A DNA stretch of 64,000 nt from CAZAYP01 sp964489425 [NCBI: uncultured Verrucomicrobiota bacterium] (GCA_964489425.1 CAZAYP010000004.1:65998-129997), one strand, 5' to 3'. Counted from the first letter of the stretch, positions 1-9,099 are shown. Notes: generated by a model not told the origin, from the letters alone. Numbers and translations: made by a program.

Positions 1-392
1 CACCACTCGGAATTGAAACGCACCTCGGTCTGTTCGCGTTTCAGGATCTTGAACACCTGGTCCTGGTAGCTGCGCGCGTTTTCCTGCACTTTTTCGGGCG
101 AGAGCGCCGGCCGGGTCTGGGACCGGCCGGACGGATCGCCGATCATGCCGGTGAAATCGCCGATAATGAACACGACGGTGTGGCCGAACTCCTGGAACTC
201 GCGCAGCTTGTTGAGGCCCACGACATGGCCCAAGTGGATGTCCGGGGCAGAGGGATCCGCCCCGTACTTCACGCGCAGCGGCCGGTTTTCCCTGGCCGCC
301 TGCTCCAACCGCGCCGCCAGTTCCGCACGCGTGTGCAAGTCCACCACGCGGGCTGTCAGACATTCCAGTTGCTGCTCTAGTTTCGCATTCAT
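1..392 (-). CDS. tyrS: Tyrosyl-tRNA synthetase, N-terminal part (cut by window edge)
   Basis: Charges tRNA-Tyr with tyrosine in the cytoplasm. About 130 N-terminal codons are present and the rest lies beyond base 1. The class I Rossmann start is clear: [15 protein letters not shown] carries the HIGH-type signature (HLGH), followed by the tyrosine-pocket stretch [17 protein letters not shown]. This arrangement is that of the TyrRS subgroup with an [12 protein letters not shown] motif. The start ATG (390-392) has a GAAAGG ribosome site about 8 bases upstream. It lies 95 bases downstream of rpsA on the same strand, with a stem-loop in between, so the two may be only partly co-transcribed. Function is certain; the missing C-terminus cannot be judged. 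Confidence 0.95.
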   Translation of the reverse strand, partial: MNAKLEQQLECLTARVVDLHTRAELAARLEQAARENRPLRVKYGADPSAPDIHLGHVVGLNKLREFQEFGHTVVFIIGDFTGMIGDPSGRSQTRPALSPEKVQENARSYQDQVFKILKREQTEVRFNSEW

Positions 393-429
393 TTCCTGCA
401 CCTTTCGCCGTTCAATGTTCACATGGCAA

Positions 430-460
430 GGCGCTGAGCAGGCTTCCGCCCGTCAGCGCC
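430..460 (-). terminator. Stem-loop between rpsA and tyrS
   Basis: On the minus strand GGCGCTGA (453-460) pairs perfectly with TCAGCGCC (430-437). Inside, GGGC and GCCT close a GGAA (GNRA-type) tetraloop, giving a long stable hairpin in the rpsA-tyrS gap. No T-run follows, so it may be a weak or Rho-assisted terminator, an attenuator, or an RNA-stability stem rather than a classical intrinsic terminator. Confidence 0.45.
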
Positions 461-487
461 TCGCGCCATAGCCACCGGCGTCGCCGG

Positions 488-2251
488 TTAACCGCCGGGA
501 TGCCATTCCTCCTGGGGTTTCTTCTCCACGCCCGTGCTCATGGCCTGATCAAAGGCGCCGGCCAGGTCGATGAGCGACTCGCCGGGCTGCAGGCCGGTAA
601 GCATGTCTTCGCTGACCTTGAACTCTTCTTCCGTCATGGTGGCCGCCTTCATGCTCAGGCCGATCCGCCGCTCCACGGGATCGATTTTCACGATCCGGGC
701 CTCGACGTCCTGGCCCACGGCGAGCTTATCGCGCACGTTCTGCACGCGCTCGTCGCTGATCTGGCTGATGTGCACCAAGCCGTCCACGCCCTGTTCCAGT
801 TCCACGAACGCGCCAAAGGACGTCAGCTTGTTGACCTTGCCCTTGACGACCTGGCCCACATGGAACTTGGCCACAATGCCGGCCCAGGGATCCTGCTGCG
901 CCTGCTTGAGGCCCAGGCTGATCCGCTGGTTCTGAGCATCCACTTCCAAGACCACGCACTCGACCTCGTCGCTCTTCTTGAGGATCTCGGAGGGGTGATT
1001 GACCTTGGTGGTCCAGGACAGGTCGGAAATGTGGATCATGCCATCCACGCCTTCCTGCAGTTCCACGAACGCGCCATAGGACGTGAAGTTCCGCACGCGG
1101 CCCTTGATCCGCGAGCCAATGGGGTAATGGTCCGCCACCAGGCTCCAGGGATTGACCTCGGTCTGCCGGATGCCGAGGGAGATTTTGCGCTCTTCCTCGT
1201 TGATGTTGAGCACCACGGCGTCGATGGTTTCGCCCACGGTCAGCACATCCGAGGCCTTGGCAATCCGCTTGGTCCAGGAAATCTCGGAGACATGCACCAG
1301 GCCTTCCACGCCTTCCTCGATCTCCACGAAGGCGCCGTACGGCATCAGGTTCACCACCCGGCCATGCACGCGGCTGCCAATGGGATACTTCTCGGAGATG
1401 TTCTCCCAGGGATTGCTGGACTTCTGCTTCAGGCCCAGCGAAATGCGCTCTTTTTCAAGGTTCACATCGAGGATGACCACGTCGAGCTCCTGGCCGACGC
1501 TGACCATCTCGGACGGATGATTGATCCGGCCCCAGCTCATATCGGTGATATGCAGCAGGCCGTCCATGCCGTTCAAGTCGATGAACGCGCCAAAGTCGGT
1601 GATGTTCTTCACGTAGCCGTGACGAATCTGGCCGACCTGGATTTCGGTTAGCAGGGCTTTCTTCTGCTCGCGGCGCTGGTCTTCCAGCATCTCGCGGCGC
1701 GACAACACGATGTTTTTGCGCTCTTTGTTGATCTTGAGGATCTTGAATTGCAGCTTGGTGTTCAGGAAGTCATCGATGTTCTTGACCGGGACGACGTCGA
1801 GCTGCGATCCGGGCAGGAACGCATCCACGCCGACATCCACGATCAGGCCGCCTTTGACCTTCATTTTGACCAGGCCTTCGATCACGCCGCCCTCGGTGAA
1901 CTGGCTGAGGACGTTATCCCAATTGCGTTGTTCCTCGGCCTTGACCTTGCTGAGGATGACCATGCCTTCGTCATCTTCCAGTTTTTCGAGGAGGATTTCG
2001 ACGACATCGCCGGGCTTGACCGACTCGATATCCTTGAATTCCTCGGCCGGAATCAGGCCTTCGGATTTGTAGCCAATATCTACCAGCACGGCAGCGGGCC
2101 GCACTTCCAATACCTTGCCCTGGATGATGGAACCCTCGTTGAAATCCTTGAGGGTGTTCTCATACATGGCGGCCATGGCAGCCTGTTCGTTGCTTTCGGT
2201 GACCGGCTTTTTCGCTTCGCCGCGCTCTTTCTTCTTCTTCTGTTGTTCCAT
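488..2251 (-). CDS. rpsA: 30S ribosomal protein S1
   Basis: Binds mRNA and delivers it to the 30S subunit. The protein has 587 residues and six S1 (OB-fold) repeats, beginning at roughly residues 38, 122, 206, 291, 378 and 464. Repeats 3-6 are near-identical in pattern (G-x-V-x-N-x-x-x-[FY]-G-A-F-V-[ED]-[LI]), as in long bacterial S1. A lysine-rich N-terminal extension (residues 1-16) and a short acidic tail are present. The ATG at 2249-2251 has no clear Shine-Dalgarno sequence; the upstream bases are GATAGCAGATAGATC. Weak initiation sites are typical of rpsA genes, where S1 controls its own translation. The leader contains two stem-loops (annotated separately). tyrS follows downstream. Confidence 0.97.
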   Translation of the reverse strand: MEQQKKKKERGEAKKPVTESNEQAAMAAMYENTLKDFNEGSIIQGKVLEVRPAAVLVDIGYKSEGLIPAEEFKDIESVKPGDVVEILLEKLEDDEGMVILSKVKAEEQRNWDNVLSQFTEGGVIEGLVKMKVKGGLIVDVGVDAFLPGSQLDVVPVKNIDDFLNTKLQFKILKINKERKNIVLSRREMLEDQRREQKKALLTEIQVGQIRHGYVKNITDFGAFIDLNGMDGLLHITDMSWGRINHPSEMVSVGQELDVVILDVNLEKERISLGLKQKSSNPWENISEKYPIGSRVHGRVVNLMPYGAFVEIEEGVEGLVHVSEISWTKRIAKASDVLTVGETIDAVVLNINEEERKISLGIRQTEVNPWSLVADHYPIGSRIKGRVRNFTSYGAFVELQEGVDGMIHISDLSWTTKVNHPSEILKKSDEVECVVLEVDAQNQRISLGLKQAQQDPWAGIVAKFHVGQVVKGKVNKLTSFGAFVELEQGVDGLVHISQISDERVQNVRDKLAVGQDVEARIVKIDPVERRIGLSMKAATMTEEEFKVSEDMLTGLQPGESLIDLAGAFDQAMSTGVEKKPQEEWHPGG

Positions 2252-2292
2252 GATCTATCTGCTATCGGTTACGGGCATTTTATTTCTTGGCC

Positions 2293-2341
2293 ACCCAGGA
2301 TGGGTCAGCCTTCCACCGGAAGCAGCCCCCTCGCTTCCGGT
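2293..2341 (-). promoter_or_regulatory. Two stem-loops in the rpsA 5' leader
   Basis: Two perfect inverted repeats lie 42-90 bases upstream of the rpsA start. The first is ACCGGAAGC (2315-2323) with GCTTCCGGT (2333-2341), a 9-bp stem whose minus-strand loop is the G-rich GAGGGGGCT. The second is ACCCA (2293-2297) with TGGGT (2301-2305). Neither is followed by a T-run, so they are not terminators for rpsA. With no strong ribosome site on rpsA, a structured autoregulatory leader is a reasonable inference. It is unproven. Confidence 0.4.
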
Positions 2342-2506
2342 AAAAGGCCATACGTTTAGCAGAGCGACCCGGCGGTTACAATGACAATCCGCATTTTTTG
2401 CGTCTTTTTTGCATTTGGCTTGATTTCATCCGGCGAAACAACTAAGCGGCTATGCCGTAGGCGATTGATTTTAAAGAATCATGGCTTGGACCATGGGAGA
2501 TACACG

Positions 2507-3727
2507 ATGAATTATTTCGTCCACGCGAGCTGGCTGCTGTTGGCCGGAGTTCTTTCCGCCGCCGGGGTCACCATTCAATACAACTATGACATGGCCGGCC
2601 GCCTGGTCGAAGCGCGCTATGACCAGCTGAAAACCATCAGCTACCAGTACGATGCCGCGGGCAACCTGCTGGAACGCCGGGTCGACACCCCAGCGACGAA
2701 CTATTATACCATCACCACCTTGACCAACGGCCCCGGGACGATCGTGCCCGGCAACCCCCAGGTCATGGAGAATGCGGACCAGACCCTGGTTATGACCCCT
2801 GCGGCGGGCTACCGCGTGGAGGATGTGCTGGTCAATGGACAATCGGTGGGCATGGTGACGTCGTACACGTTTTACGCGGTCGCCAGCAATCAAACCCTGG
2901 CCGCCTATTTCGGCGCCGAGCCCGTGGGGTGCAACTACCCACTGGAACCGTCGTCAGCCATCTTTGGCGCTGATGGCGGAACAGGAACCGTCACGCTGAT
3001 GACCGGTGAATCGTGCGCCTGGGCGATCACGAATGCCAACCCCTGGATAGCCATCACGTCGGATAGCAGCGGCACCGGCCCAACCCATATCCGCTACCTG
3101 GTGGCCTCGAACAGCGCGGCGGAAAGCCGGACGGGGCTGGTCTACGTGGCCACGAACCGGTTCCAGCTATCCCAATCCGGCACCGCCCCGGTCCAGCCAG
3201 GGCAGGTATCCTGCGTGTTGTACCCGCCCGGCGCGCGCACCGATGGAGCCCTGTGGCGCATGACCACGGGCGTTGACACCAACTGGCAAGCCAGCGGGGC
3301 CGTGGTGTCCAACGTGGCGCCGGGCGTCACGGTTGTGGCGTTCAACAGCCCGGCCGGCTGGCAGGCGCCCGCGAACCAGTCGGTCACGGTGATAAGCGGC
3401 CAGCAGACCAACCTGGCGGCCACCTACACTTGCCAGGTTACGCTCGCCGCCCCCTCGGCCGAGTATGCTTACATCTCCGCCACCGGACAGGTGAGCGTCA
3501 TCGCGGGCACCGAATGCGCGTGGACGGCCCAAGTGACGTCCGGCGACGATTGGATCACCCTGCTGGGCGTGGGCGGCGGGAAAGTCAACTTTGCGATCAC
3601 GGAAAACGCCGGCCTGGGCACCAGGATGGGCACGATTGCCGTGGAAGCCAACGTGTTCACGGTGCGCCAGCGCGCGCAACGCGACGTGAACGTTGTTCCC
3701 TACAGCTTCCTGCTGCTCATGGATTGA
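2507..3727 (+). CDS. Secreted YD / InlB-like / BACON multidomain protein with PW-type C-terminal tail
   Basis: Extracellular or surface protein of 406 residues with unknown function. The signal peptide covers residues 1-20 or so. Residues 24-52 hold a single pair of RHS/YD-like repeats (YNYDMAGRL, YQYDAAGNL), far too few for an RHS shell. Next come an InlB B-repeat-like domain (about 65-141), a BACON-like domain (142-228), a PEGA-like beta domain (229-308), a second BACON-like domain (309-395) and the tail VVPYSFLLLMD. The same domain order ends the delta-60 protein at 9497-12928. The ATG at 2507 has a GGGAGA site 6 bases upstream. An upstream in-frame start at 2381 would put 42 residues before the signal peptide and was rejected. 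Confidence 0.85.
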   Translation: MNYFVHASWLLLAGVLSAAGVTIQYNYDMAGRLVEARYDQLKTISYQYDAAGNLLERRVDTPATNYYTITTLTNGPGTIVPGNPQVMENADQTLVMTPAAGYRVEDVLVNGQSVGMVTSYTFYAVASNQTLAAYFGAEPVGCNYPLEPSSAIFGADGGTGTVTLMTGESCAWAITNANPWIAITSDSSGTGPTHIRYLVASNSAAESRTGLVYVATNRFQLSQSGTAPVQPGQVSCVLYPPGARTDGALWRMTTGVDTNWQASGAVVSNVAPGVTVVAFNSPAGWQAPANQSVTVISGQQTNLAATYTCQVTLAAPSAEYAYISATGQVSVIAGTECAWTAQVTSGDDWITLLGVGGGKVNFAITENAGLGTRMGTIAVEANVFTVRQRAQRDVNVVPYSFLLLMD

Positions 3728-3745
3728 CGCCCCTTGGCCGGGGCG
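3728..3745. terminator. GC-rich hairpin between convergent genes
   Basis: CGCCCC (3728-3733) and GGGGCG (3740-3745) form a 6-bp stem with a 6-base loop. It starts directly after the stop codon of the secreted protein and ends 30 bases before the stop of the convergent acyl-CoA synthetase. There is no T-run on either strand, so termination is only suggested by position and stem strength. Confidence 0.35.
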
Positions 3746-3775
3746 CCCGAACACCCGCGACCTTGGCGCGTTGAA

Positions 3776-5473
3776 TCAACCCGGCTCTTCGGGCCGGGTG
3801 GTATCGATGGCGTAGAGATAACGCTTGATCTTGGCCGTGGAGGTTTTCTCGAATTCCTCAAAGCGCACCTGGATGCGCCGTGGCCACTTGTAATCCGAGA
3901 GCTGCTTGCACTGGCGCTTCACCTCTTTGCGGACCAGATCTTCGATGTCGCGGTCGGCCAGCTTGAGGTGGTGCTGGCGGGCATGCTGATCAATGGCCTC
4001 CTGGTTGGGCACCACGATGACCCCGACCCGCTCCCCCACCCGTTCGCCCGGCGCACGGTACCCCAGCACCAGTGATTCGAGGATGAACGGGCTCTTGGAC
4101 AGCTGGTATTCGACCTCCTCGGGATAAATATTCTTCCCCTCGCGGTTGACGATCAGGCTCTTGCAGCGGCCGCTGATGGTCACAAAGCCATCAGCGTCGA
4201 TGGCGGCCAGGTCACCGGTATGCAGCCAGCCGTCACGGATGACCTCGGCGGTGGCGTCCGGATTGTTGTAATAGCCCAGCATGACGTTGGGACCGCGCAC
4301 CAGCAACTCGCCCACCCCCAGCTCGTTGGGATTAGCAATTTTCAGCTCCACATCCGGCAGCGCCTTGCCCACCGCCCCCGGCTTGTTGAGTTCCATGGGG
4401 TTCAGGCACACCACGGGCGAGGCCTCGGTCAACCCATACCCTTCGCGGACCGGAATGCCGAATTTTTCCCACCCATGAATGATTGCCGGGTCGCACGGCG
4501 CGCCGCCGCTGACCATCAACCGCAGGCGGCCGCCCAATTTTTTTAGCAACCCGCGCCCCACGACGCGCGCGCCGCCGCACTTGACCAGCGCGAACGCCAG
4601 GGGCTTTTTCTTCAGCCCGGCCATGATCTTGTAATACATTTTTTCGAGCAGCAACGGCACCACCATCATCACGCTGGGCTGGACCTCGGCCATGTTTTCG
4701 CCGATGGTTTTCAGGCTCTCCACCAGGGCAATCTCGGCGCCCACCCGCATGGGCACCAGCAGGGTCGAGGTGAACGCGAACGAGTGGTGCAGCGGCAGGA
4801 TGAGCAGGAACCGGTCTTCCGCCGTGAGGATCGGCATGGCTTTCAGGGCGCTATCCACGTTGGCGATAAAGTTGCCGTGCGAGATCATGGCACCCTTCTG
4901 GCGGCCCGTGGTCCCGGAGGTGTAGATCAGGGAGGCGATGTCATGGTCGGCCGGGGTGTGCCGGTCGTAGGCGCGGCCGGGCCGGTTGATGGCGGCAGCC
5001 TGGGCGGCCAGGGAGCTTTCATAATCAAAGTATTGGATGCGCCGGCGGCCGGCCACGGGCGCCGGAGCCTGCCCGCCGATCAGGAAAATGTACTCCAATT
5101 TCTTGAGCGGATCTTCGATGTAGCTCAGCAGCGGATAGCTGGCCACTCCGGCAAACAGGGCGCGGGCGCCGGAATCCGCGAGGATATGGGCCACCTCCTG
5201 CTCCTTGAGCTTGGCATCGATCGGCACGGCCACGGCGCCGAACGCGACCATGCCGTAATAGATTTCGGGCCATTCCGGCGAATTTTCGCGGAACAGGGCC
5301 ACGCGGTCGCCCGGCCGGACACCATGGGCGTGAAGCAACTCGGCCACCTGGGCGGCGCGATCCTGCAGTTCGCGGTAGGTGCGGGTAAGCCACGCACCCT
5401 GCGACTTGAACCGCAACGCGATTGACTCGCTCCGCCTGGCCACGGTTTCGGCCAGCGCCGTCTTGATGTTCAT
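3776..5473 (-). CDS. AMP-forming acyl-CoA synthetase (FadD-like)
   Basis: Activates a carboxylic acid, probably a fatty acid, to its acyl-AMP and then acyl-CoA. The 565-residue length and motifs fit the ANL superfamily: P-loop LIYTSGTTGRQKGAM, adenylate motif YGLTEASPV, hinge and A8 region GWLHTGDLAAIDADGF and SGRCKSLIV, and a catalytic lysine near the C-terminus in EKTSTAKIKRY. No peptidyl-carrier or other domain is attached. The chosen ATG (5471-5473) follows GGGAG by 7 bases; the TTG directly before it is less likely. It stands alone, with no beta-oxidation genes nearby, so membrane-lipid synthesis or fatty-acid recycling is as plausible as catabolism. Confidence 0.92.
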   Translation of the reverse strand: MNIKTALAETVARRSESIALRFKSQGAWLTRTYRELQDRAAQVAELLHAHGVRPGDRVALFRENSPEWPEIYYGMVAFGAVAVPIDAKLKEQEVAHILADSGARALFAGVASYPLLSYIEDPLKKLEYIFLIGGQAPAPVAGRRRIQYFDYESSLAAQAAAINRPGRAYDRHTPADHDIASLIYTSGTTGRQKGAMISHGNFIANVDSALKAMPILTAEDRFLLILPLHHSFAFTSTLLVPMRVGAEIALVESLKTIGENMAEVQPSVMMVVPLLLEKMYYKIMAGLKKKPLAFALVKCGGARVVGRGLLKKLGGRLRLMVSGGAPCDPAIIHGWEKFGIPVREGYGLTEASPVVCLNPMELNKPGAVGKALPDVELKIANPNELGVGELLVRGPNVMLGYYNNPDATAEVIRDGWLHTGDLAAIDADGFVTISGRCKSLIVNREGKNIYPEEVEYQLSKSPFILESLVLGYRAPGERVGERVGVIVVPNQEAIDQHARQHHLKLADRDIEDLVRKEVKRQCKQLSDYKWPRRIQVRFEEFEKTSTAKIKRYLYAIDTTRPEEPG

Positions 5474-5625
5474 CAATCAGCTCCCAACAGTTCGGCGGCA
5501 CCCGCCCGCCGGGTATTTACGAAACCCGTCTTTGAAGGTATTATTATTACTTGATGATCAGAGATCAAGAGCAGGCTATGAGGGAGTCGTAATACGGCCA
5601 TAAGCCGTGCACCAAGGATACGCCG

Positions 5626-7764
5626 ATGAACAAGCTATTTGCCGTGGCTATGGTTGTGTCGATGCTCGCCGCAGTTGCCGTTGCCGCGCCGCAACCTTTG
5701 CTGAAGTTTGAGGCTGATGACACCCTGGAAGAACTGCAATTCAAAATTGCCATGAACGGGTTTGACTTCGAGGTCGCCCACAACAAGATTTTCGACATGC
5801 CCGCGGATCAGAAAGCGCTGTTCCTGTCGCGCCGGGCGCCCAGCGTCCCGGCCGCGGACACGGACCAGGCCTACGACATCGGCCCGCTGGCCGATTACCT
5901 GGGCCGCAAGATGCTGCCCACCGCGTTCTGCTGGACCAACGTCAGTGGGCACACGTATATCGGGCCGGTCCGTGACCAGGGCGGCTGCGGGTCATGCTAC
6001 TCGTTCGGCGCCAACGCCGCGGCGGAAGGCACCTACAACTATGCCATGGGCTTGTACGACGGGAACTGCGTGGATTTCTCCGAGTCCTTCATTATCTGGT
6101 GCCTGGGCAGCATCGCGCCCTACTCCAGCCACTTTTCCGGGTGCGACGGCGCGGACTATGACTATGCCGAGCTGGACGCTCTCTGCGAAACCGGTGTGTG
6201 CTACGAGTCCAGCTTCCCTTACGTGGAAACCGATCCCGGCGCCTGCACCCACTGGGGCGATCCCAAGGTAAAAATGAGCGCCTGGTACCGGGTGCCCTGC
6301 GGCGACATCGAGGCCATCAAGACCGCCATCATGACCTACGGCGTGGTGGACGCCGCCGTCAACGTGGATTCCGGGTTTGAGGCGTATTCCAGCGGCATCT
6401 ATAACAATACGGCAACCAACTGCGACGCGTCACCGTGTTATTACAAGCCCACCAACCATGCCATTTCGCTGATCGGCTGGAACGATAATGGCGGTAACGG
6501 GTACTGGATCCTGCGCAACAGTTGGGGCGACACCTGGGGCGAAGACGGCTACATGCGCATCAGCTACCGCGCGGCCGTGGTATCCTGCGAGGTGTGCTAC
6601 TTCGTCTACACCCCCGCGACCACCCTGAACGCGCCCACCGGGCTGAGCGTCACGGCGGTCTCCGGCACCGGGTTCACCGCCAACTGGCACCAGGTGACCA
6701 ACGCCACCGGGTACCAACTGGATGTGGCCACCAACAGCGCGTTCAGCGAGGGTGCGGGGGGCACCATCCTAACGGAAGACTTTGCCCTGTTTACACGTTC
6801 CAACAGCAGCACGGACGTCAGCGCCAGTCTTGATTCCTACACGCATACATCCGGGTGGACTGGCGCCAAGATTTACGAAAACGTGGGCACGGCCAAGATG
6901 GGATCCTCATCGGCCCAGGGATATATCACCACCCCCACAGTCAACCTCTCGGCGCAGGGCGGGGCGGCCACGCTGCAGTTTGACTTGGGGAAATACGGTA
7001 CGGATGCCAACCTGGTGCAGGTAATGCATGCTGCGGACGGCAGCACCTTCGTACAAGTTGGCGAGGATCTGACCCCTCCAGCGTCTATGGCGCAGCAAAC
7101 GCTTGCGATCACGAACGGCACCGCGGCCTCCAAGGTGCGCGTTCAGGCCAAAGGCACTTCCAGCAACCGGTTCTACCTGGACAATTTCACGCTGAGCCAG
7201 GCAACCAGCGGCGACGCCTACGTGCCCGGATACCGCAGCCGCAGCGTCGGCGGCAGCGCCACGATCACTTGCGCGGTAACGGGCCTGACTTACCAAACCG
7301 CCTACTACTTCCGCGTGCGCGCCACCAACGTAACGCAGGTCAGTTCCAATTCCGTGGTCACCAATGCCACCACCAGCGCCAGCGGCACCATCCCCACGGA
7401 TTGGACGGTCCACTACTTCGGCACTACCAACAACCCCTCGGCCGCGCCGACCAATGATCCGGACCATGACGGCCTGCCGAATATCGACGAGTATGTCATG
7501 GACACGGATCCGACCAACCTCAGCGTGGCCACGCCCCATTTCCAAGTGGGCAGCGGGCCGGCGGCCAATGCCTACGACATCTCGTTCCTCGCCTCCACGG
7601 CCCGGTATTACACGATCCAATACCGGACCAACCTGGTCTGGGACGCCTGGCACGATCTGCTGGCCAACGTGCGCGGCACCAACAACACCGTCACCATGGT
7701 GGACACGAACTACCCGCGGGAACTGGAACGCTACTACCGCATCCGCATCCGCGCGGACCCATAA
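5626..7764 (+). CDS. Secreted papain-family (C1A) cysteine protease with split FN3 domain
   Basis: A secreted peptidase of 712 residues. The signal peptide is residues 1-20. The C1A domain spans about 98-330 with oxyanion Gln118, catalytic Cys124 (GGCGSCYSFG), His278 (TNHAISLIGW) and Asn298 (LRNSWG). A helical stretch at about 28-75 could be a short propeptide. An FN3 domain follows, but it is interrupted: its first strands are about 334-378 and its last strands 526-585. Between them sits a roughly 145-residue jelly-roll-like domain (ALFTRSN to LDNFTLSQ). The C-terminus has a calcium loop (DPDHDGLPNIDEY) and a beta domain ending in YYRIRIRADP, a module seen again in two other proteins here. 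AAGGA precedes the ATG by 7 bases. Confidence 0.93.
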   Translation: MNKLFAVAMVVSMLAAVAVAAPQPLLKFEADDTLEELQFKIAMNGFDFEVAHNKIFDMPADQKALFLSRRAPSVPAADTDQAYDIGPLADYLGRKMLPTAFCWTNVSGHTYIGPVRDQGGCGSCYSFGANAAAEGTYNYAMGLYDGNCVDFSESFIIWCLGSIAPYSSHFSGCDGADYDYAELDALCETGVCYESSFPYVETDPGACTHWGDPKVKMSAWYRVPCGDIEAIKTAIMTYGVVDAAVNVDSGFEAYSSGIYNNTATNCDASPCYYKPTNHAISLIGWNDNGGNGYWILRNSWGDTWGEDGYMRISYRAAVVSCEVCYFVYTPATTLNAPTGLSVTAVSGTGFTANWHQVTNATGYQLDVATNSAFSEGAGGTILTEDFALFTRSNSSTDVSASLDSYTHTSGWTGAKIYENVGTAKMGSSSAQGYITTPTVNLSAQGGAATLQFDLGKYGTDANLVQVMHAADGSTFVQVGEDLTPPASMAQQTLAITNGTAASKVRVQAKGTSSNRFYLDNFTLSQATSGDAYVPGYRSRSVGGSATITCAVTGLTYQTAYYFRVRATNVTQVSSNSVVTNATTSASGTIPTDWTVHYFGTTNNPSAAPTNDPDHDGLPNIDEYVMDTDPTNLSVATPHFQVGSGPAANAYDISFLASTARYYTIQYRTNLVWDAWHDLLANVRGTNNTVTMVDTNYPRELERYYRIRIRADP

Positions 7765-7782
7765 TCCTTCCGCCGCCGGCGG

Positions 7783-7809
7783 CAAAGCCCCTGCTGTCTG
7801 GCGGCTTTG
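7783..7809. terminator. Possible bidirectional terminator hairpin
   Basis: CAAAGCC (7783-7789) pairs with GGCTTTG (7803-7809) across a 13-base loop. It lies 18 bases after the protease stop codon and 97 bases from the stop of the convergent SUMF1-domain gene. A T-rich trail is short (GGGTTCT), so the call rests on stem and position. Confidence 0.35.
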
Positions 7810-7905
7810 GGTTCTGGGCCGTTATGCGCCCCAAATGCAACCAATGCCCTGAGATGTAGATGAATGTGGGGCCTGCGCTATTTGTCGCCAGATCGTTTTA
7901 GTGGA

Positions 7906-9042
7906 TCAGGGTAACGCAGTGCGTGCTATCCTAAAACCAATAAAGTTTTCAGAAAAGTACGGCAGGGCGTAGTACTCGTCGTTGCGATCAGCGACACGGC
8001 AGTAAAACGCGCCCCTATTCCAATCACCGCCGCGGAGTGCGCGCCTGTCACCTGTTGTAGGTCCGTGGGGATCCGACCATGGCGAAATGCCATAGAAATC
8101 ATCATCATGCCAATCCCAACACCATTCCCGCACATTTCCCGCCATGTCATACAGACCATAGCCATAGGCTTCAAATGAGCCTACCGGACTTGTGTAGGGC
8201 ACCTCACCAACTGAGTAGAGCGGGTGATAGCCTGAACTCAAATCATAGCTGTATGTTTCGCTATAACCCCTATAGTTCGCCTTTGCGTGGGCAATTTTGT
8301 TGGTAAAGTCGAGCCATGGAAATCGAGCTTCTGCCACACCGCCTCGGGCCGCCTTTTCCCATTCTGCCTCTGTCGGCATTCGGTAGCCGTTCGCCATCCA
8401 GTTGCAGTCGGGAATGCTATTCCCAGTCCGGTACACCCCGCCATTGGTAGTATAACAGGGAGACAATCCTTCTTTCTGACTGAGTGCGTTGCACCATTTT
8501 GCCGCATCATACCAGTTCACCATTTGAACTGGATGATTCGTCGATTTGCCTGCACCTTGATTAAACCAATATCCATTAGCCAATGCCCACATACGCACTT
8601 CATCCCACTTTGCTTTGGTCACCTCATATTTACCCAAGTAAAAAGGGCTAAGATAGTTCGTATGCCTAGGCCACTCGTTTGCATCTCCCTCTCCGAATGT
8701 GTCGCCCATCACAAACTCACCGGAGGGAATCAACACCATGCTTTCGGGTGATGGGATAGTATTAGAAATAGTCGCGACCACACGGTACAGCATAGGAACT
8801 GTGCAGGTGATCATGCCTCCACTGTATCCCGAAATATTGTCCAGATTTATGGCGGCTTCCATAAAGTTGGTCCACGGGCCCATTGGCATGCGGGCCCATT
8901 CGATGCGATACCCCCTTGCGTTCGATACGGTGTTGAAAACAATTTGCCCGGGTCGGTCGAAAGAACTGATAACCACGTCATCTGCTAGAGCAGCCAACGT
9001 GAGAGCCATAATCATCCACATCCGTTGCATTAAAGCCTTCAT
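7906..9042 (-). CDS. Secreted SUMF1/formylglycine-generating-enzyme-like protein
   Basis: Protein of 378 residues with a signal peptide (1-20), an N-terminal beta region (about 22-92) and a SUMF1-type C-lectin-like domain (about 100-376). Family hallmarks are MVLIPSGEFVMGD, NHPVQMVNWYDAAKWCN, YRMPTEAEWEKAARGG, YDMAGNVREWCWDW and RALRGGDW. True formylglycine-generating enzymes use two nearby cysteines after the GG[SD]W motif. Here only one is present in GGDWNRGAFYCR, so sulfatase maturation is unlikely and a binding or other role is more probable. The gene is visibly less GC-rich than its neighbours and its codon use is more relaxed, suggesting acquisition. GAAGG lies about 5 bases before the ATG. 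The next gene on this strand starts 57 bases upstream in the transcription direction. Confidence 0.88.
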   Translation of the reverse strand: MKALMQRMWMIMALTLAALADDVVISSFDRPGQIVFNTVSNARGYRIEWARMPMGPWTNFMEAAINLDNISGYSGGMITCTVPMLYRVVATISNTIPSPESMVLIPSGEFVMGDTFGEGDANEWPRHTNYLSPFYLGKYEVTKAKWDEVRMWALANGYWFNQGAGKSTNHPVQMVNWYDAAKWCNALSQKEGLSPCYTTNGGVYRTGNSIPDCNWMANGYRMPTEAEWEKAARGGVAEARFPWLDFTNKIAHAKANYRGYSETYSYDLSSGYHPLYSVGEVPYTSPVGSFEAYGYGLYDMAGNVREWCWDWHDDDFYGISPWSDPHGPTTGDRRALRGGDWNRGAFYCRVADRNDEYYALPYFSENFIGFRIARTALP

Positions 9043-9099
9043 AAAACCTTCTCAATCTTTCTTAAAATAGTCAGTGTAATATTACAGCACCGGTGGCAA

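Noticed and set aside
500-1651. 383-codon open frame on the plus strand
   Set aside because: Lies entirely antisense to rpsA; its His/Leu/Ala-rich composition is the shadow of S1 codons, with no motif or ribosome site.
2570-2690. RHS/YD toxin-like start in the 2507 protein
   Set aside because: Only one YD pair is present; RHS shells need many. No toxin domain or core motif follows.
5550-5569. CTTGAT-N8-ATCAAG palindrome upstream of the papain-like protease
   Set aside because: Only six base pairs per arm and no second copy; too short to call an operator.
7202-7763. Separate gene for the C-terminal part of the papain-like protease
   Set aside because: The reading frame is continuous and the FN3 strands on both sides of the insert belong together.
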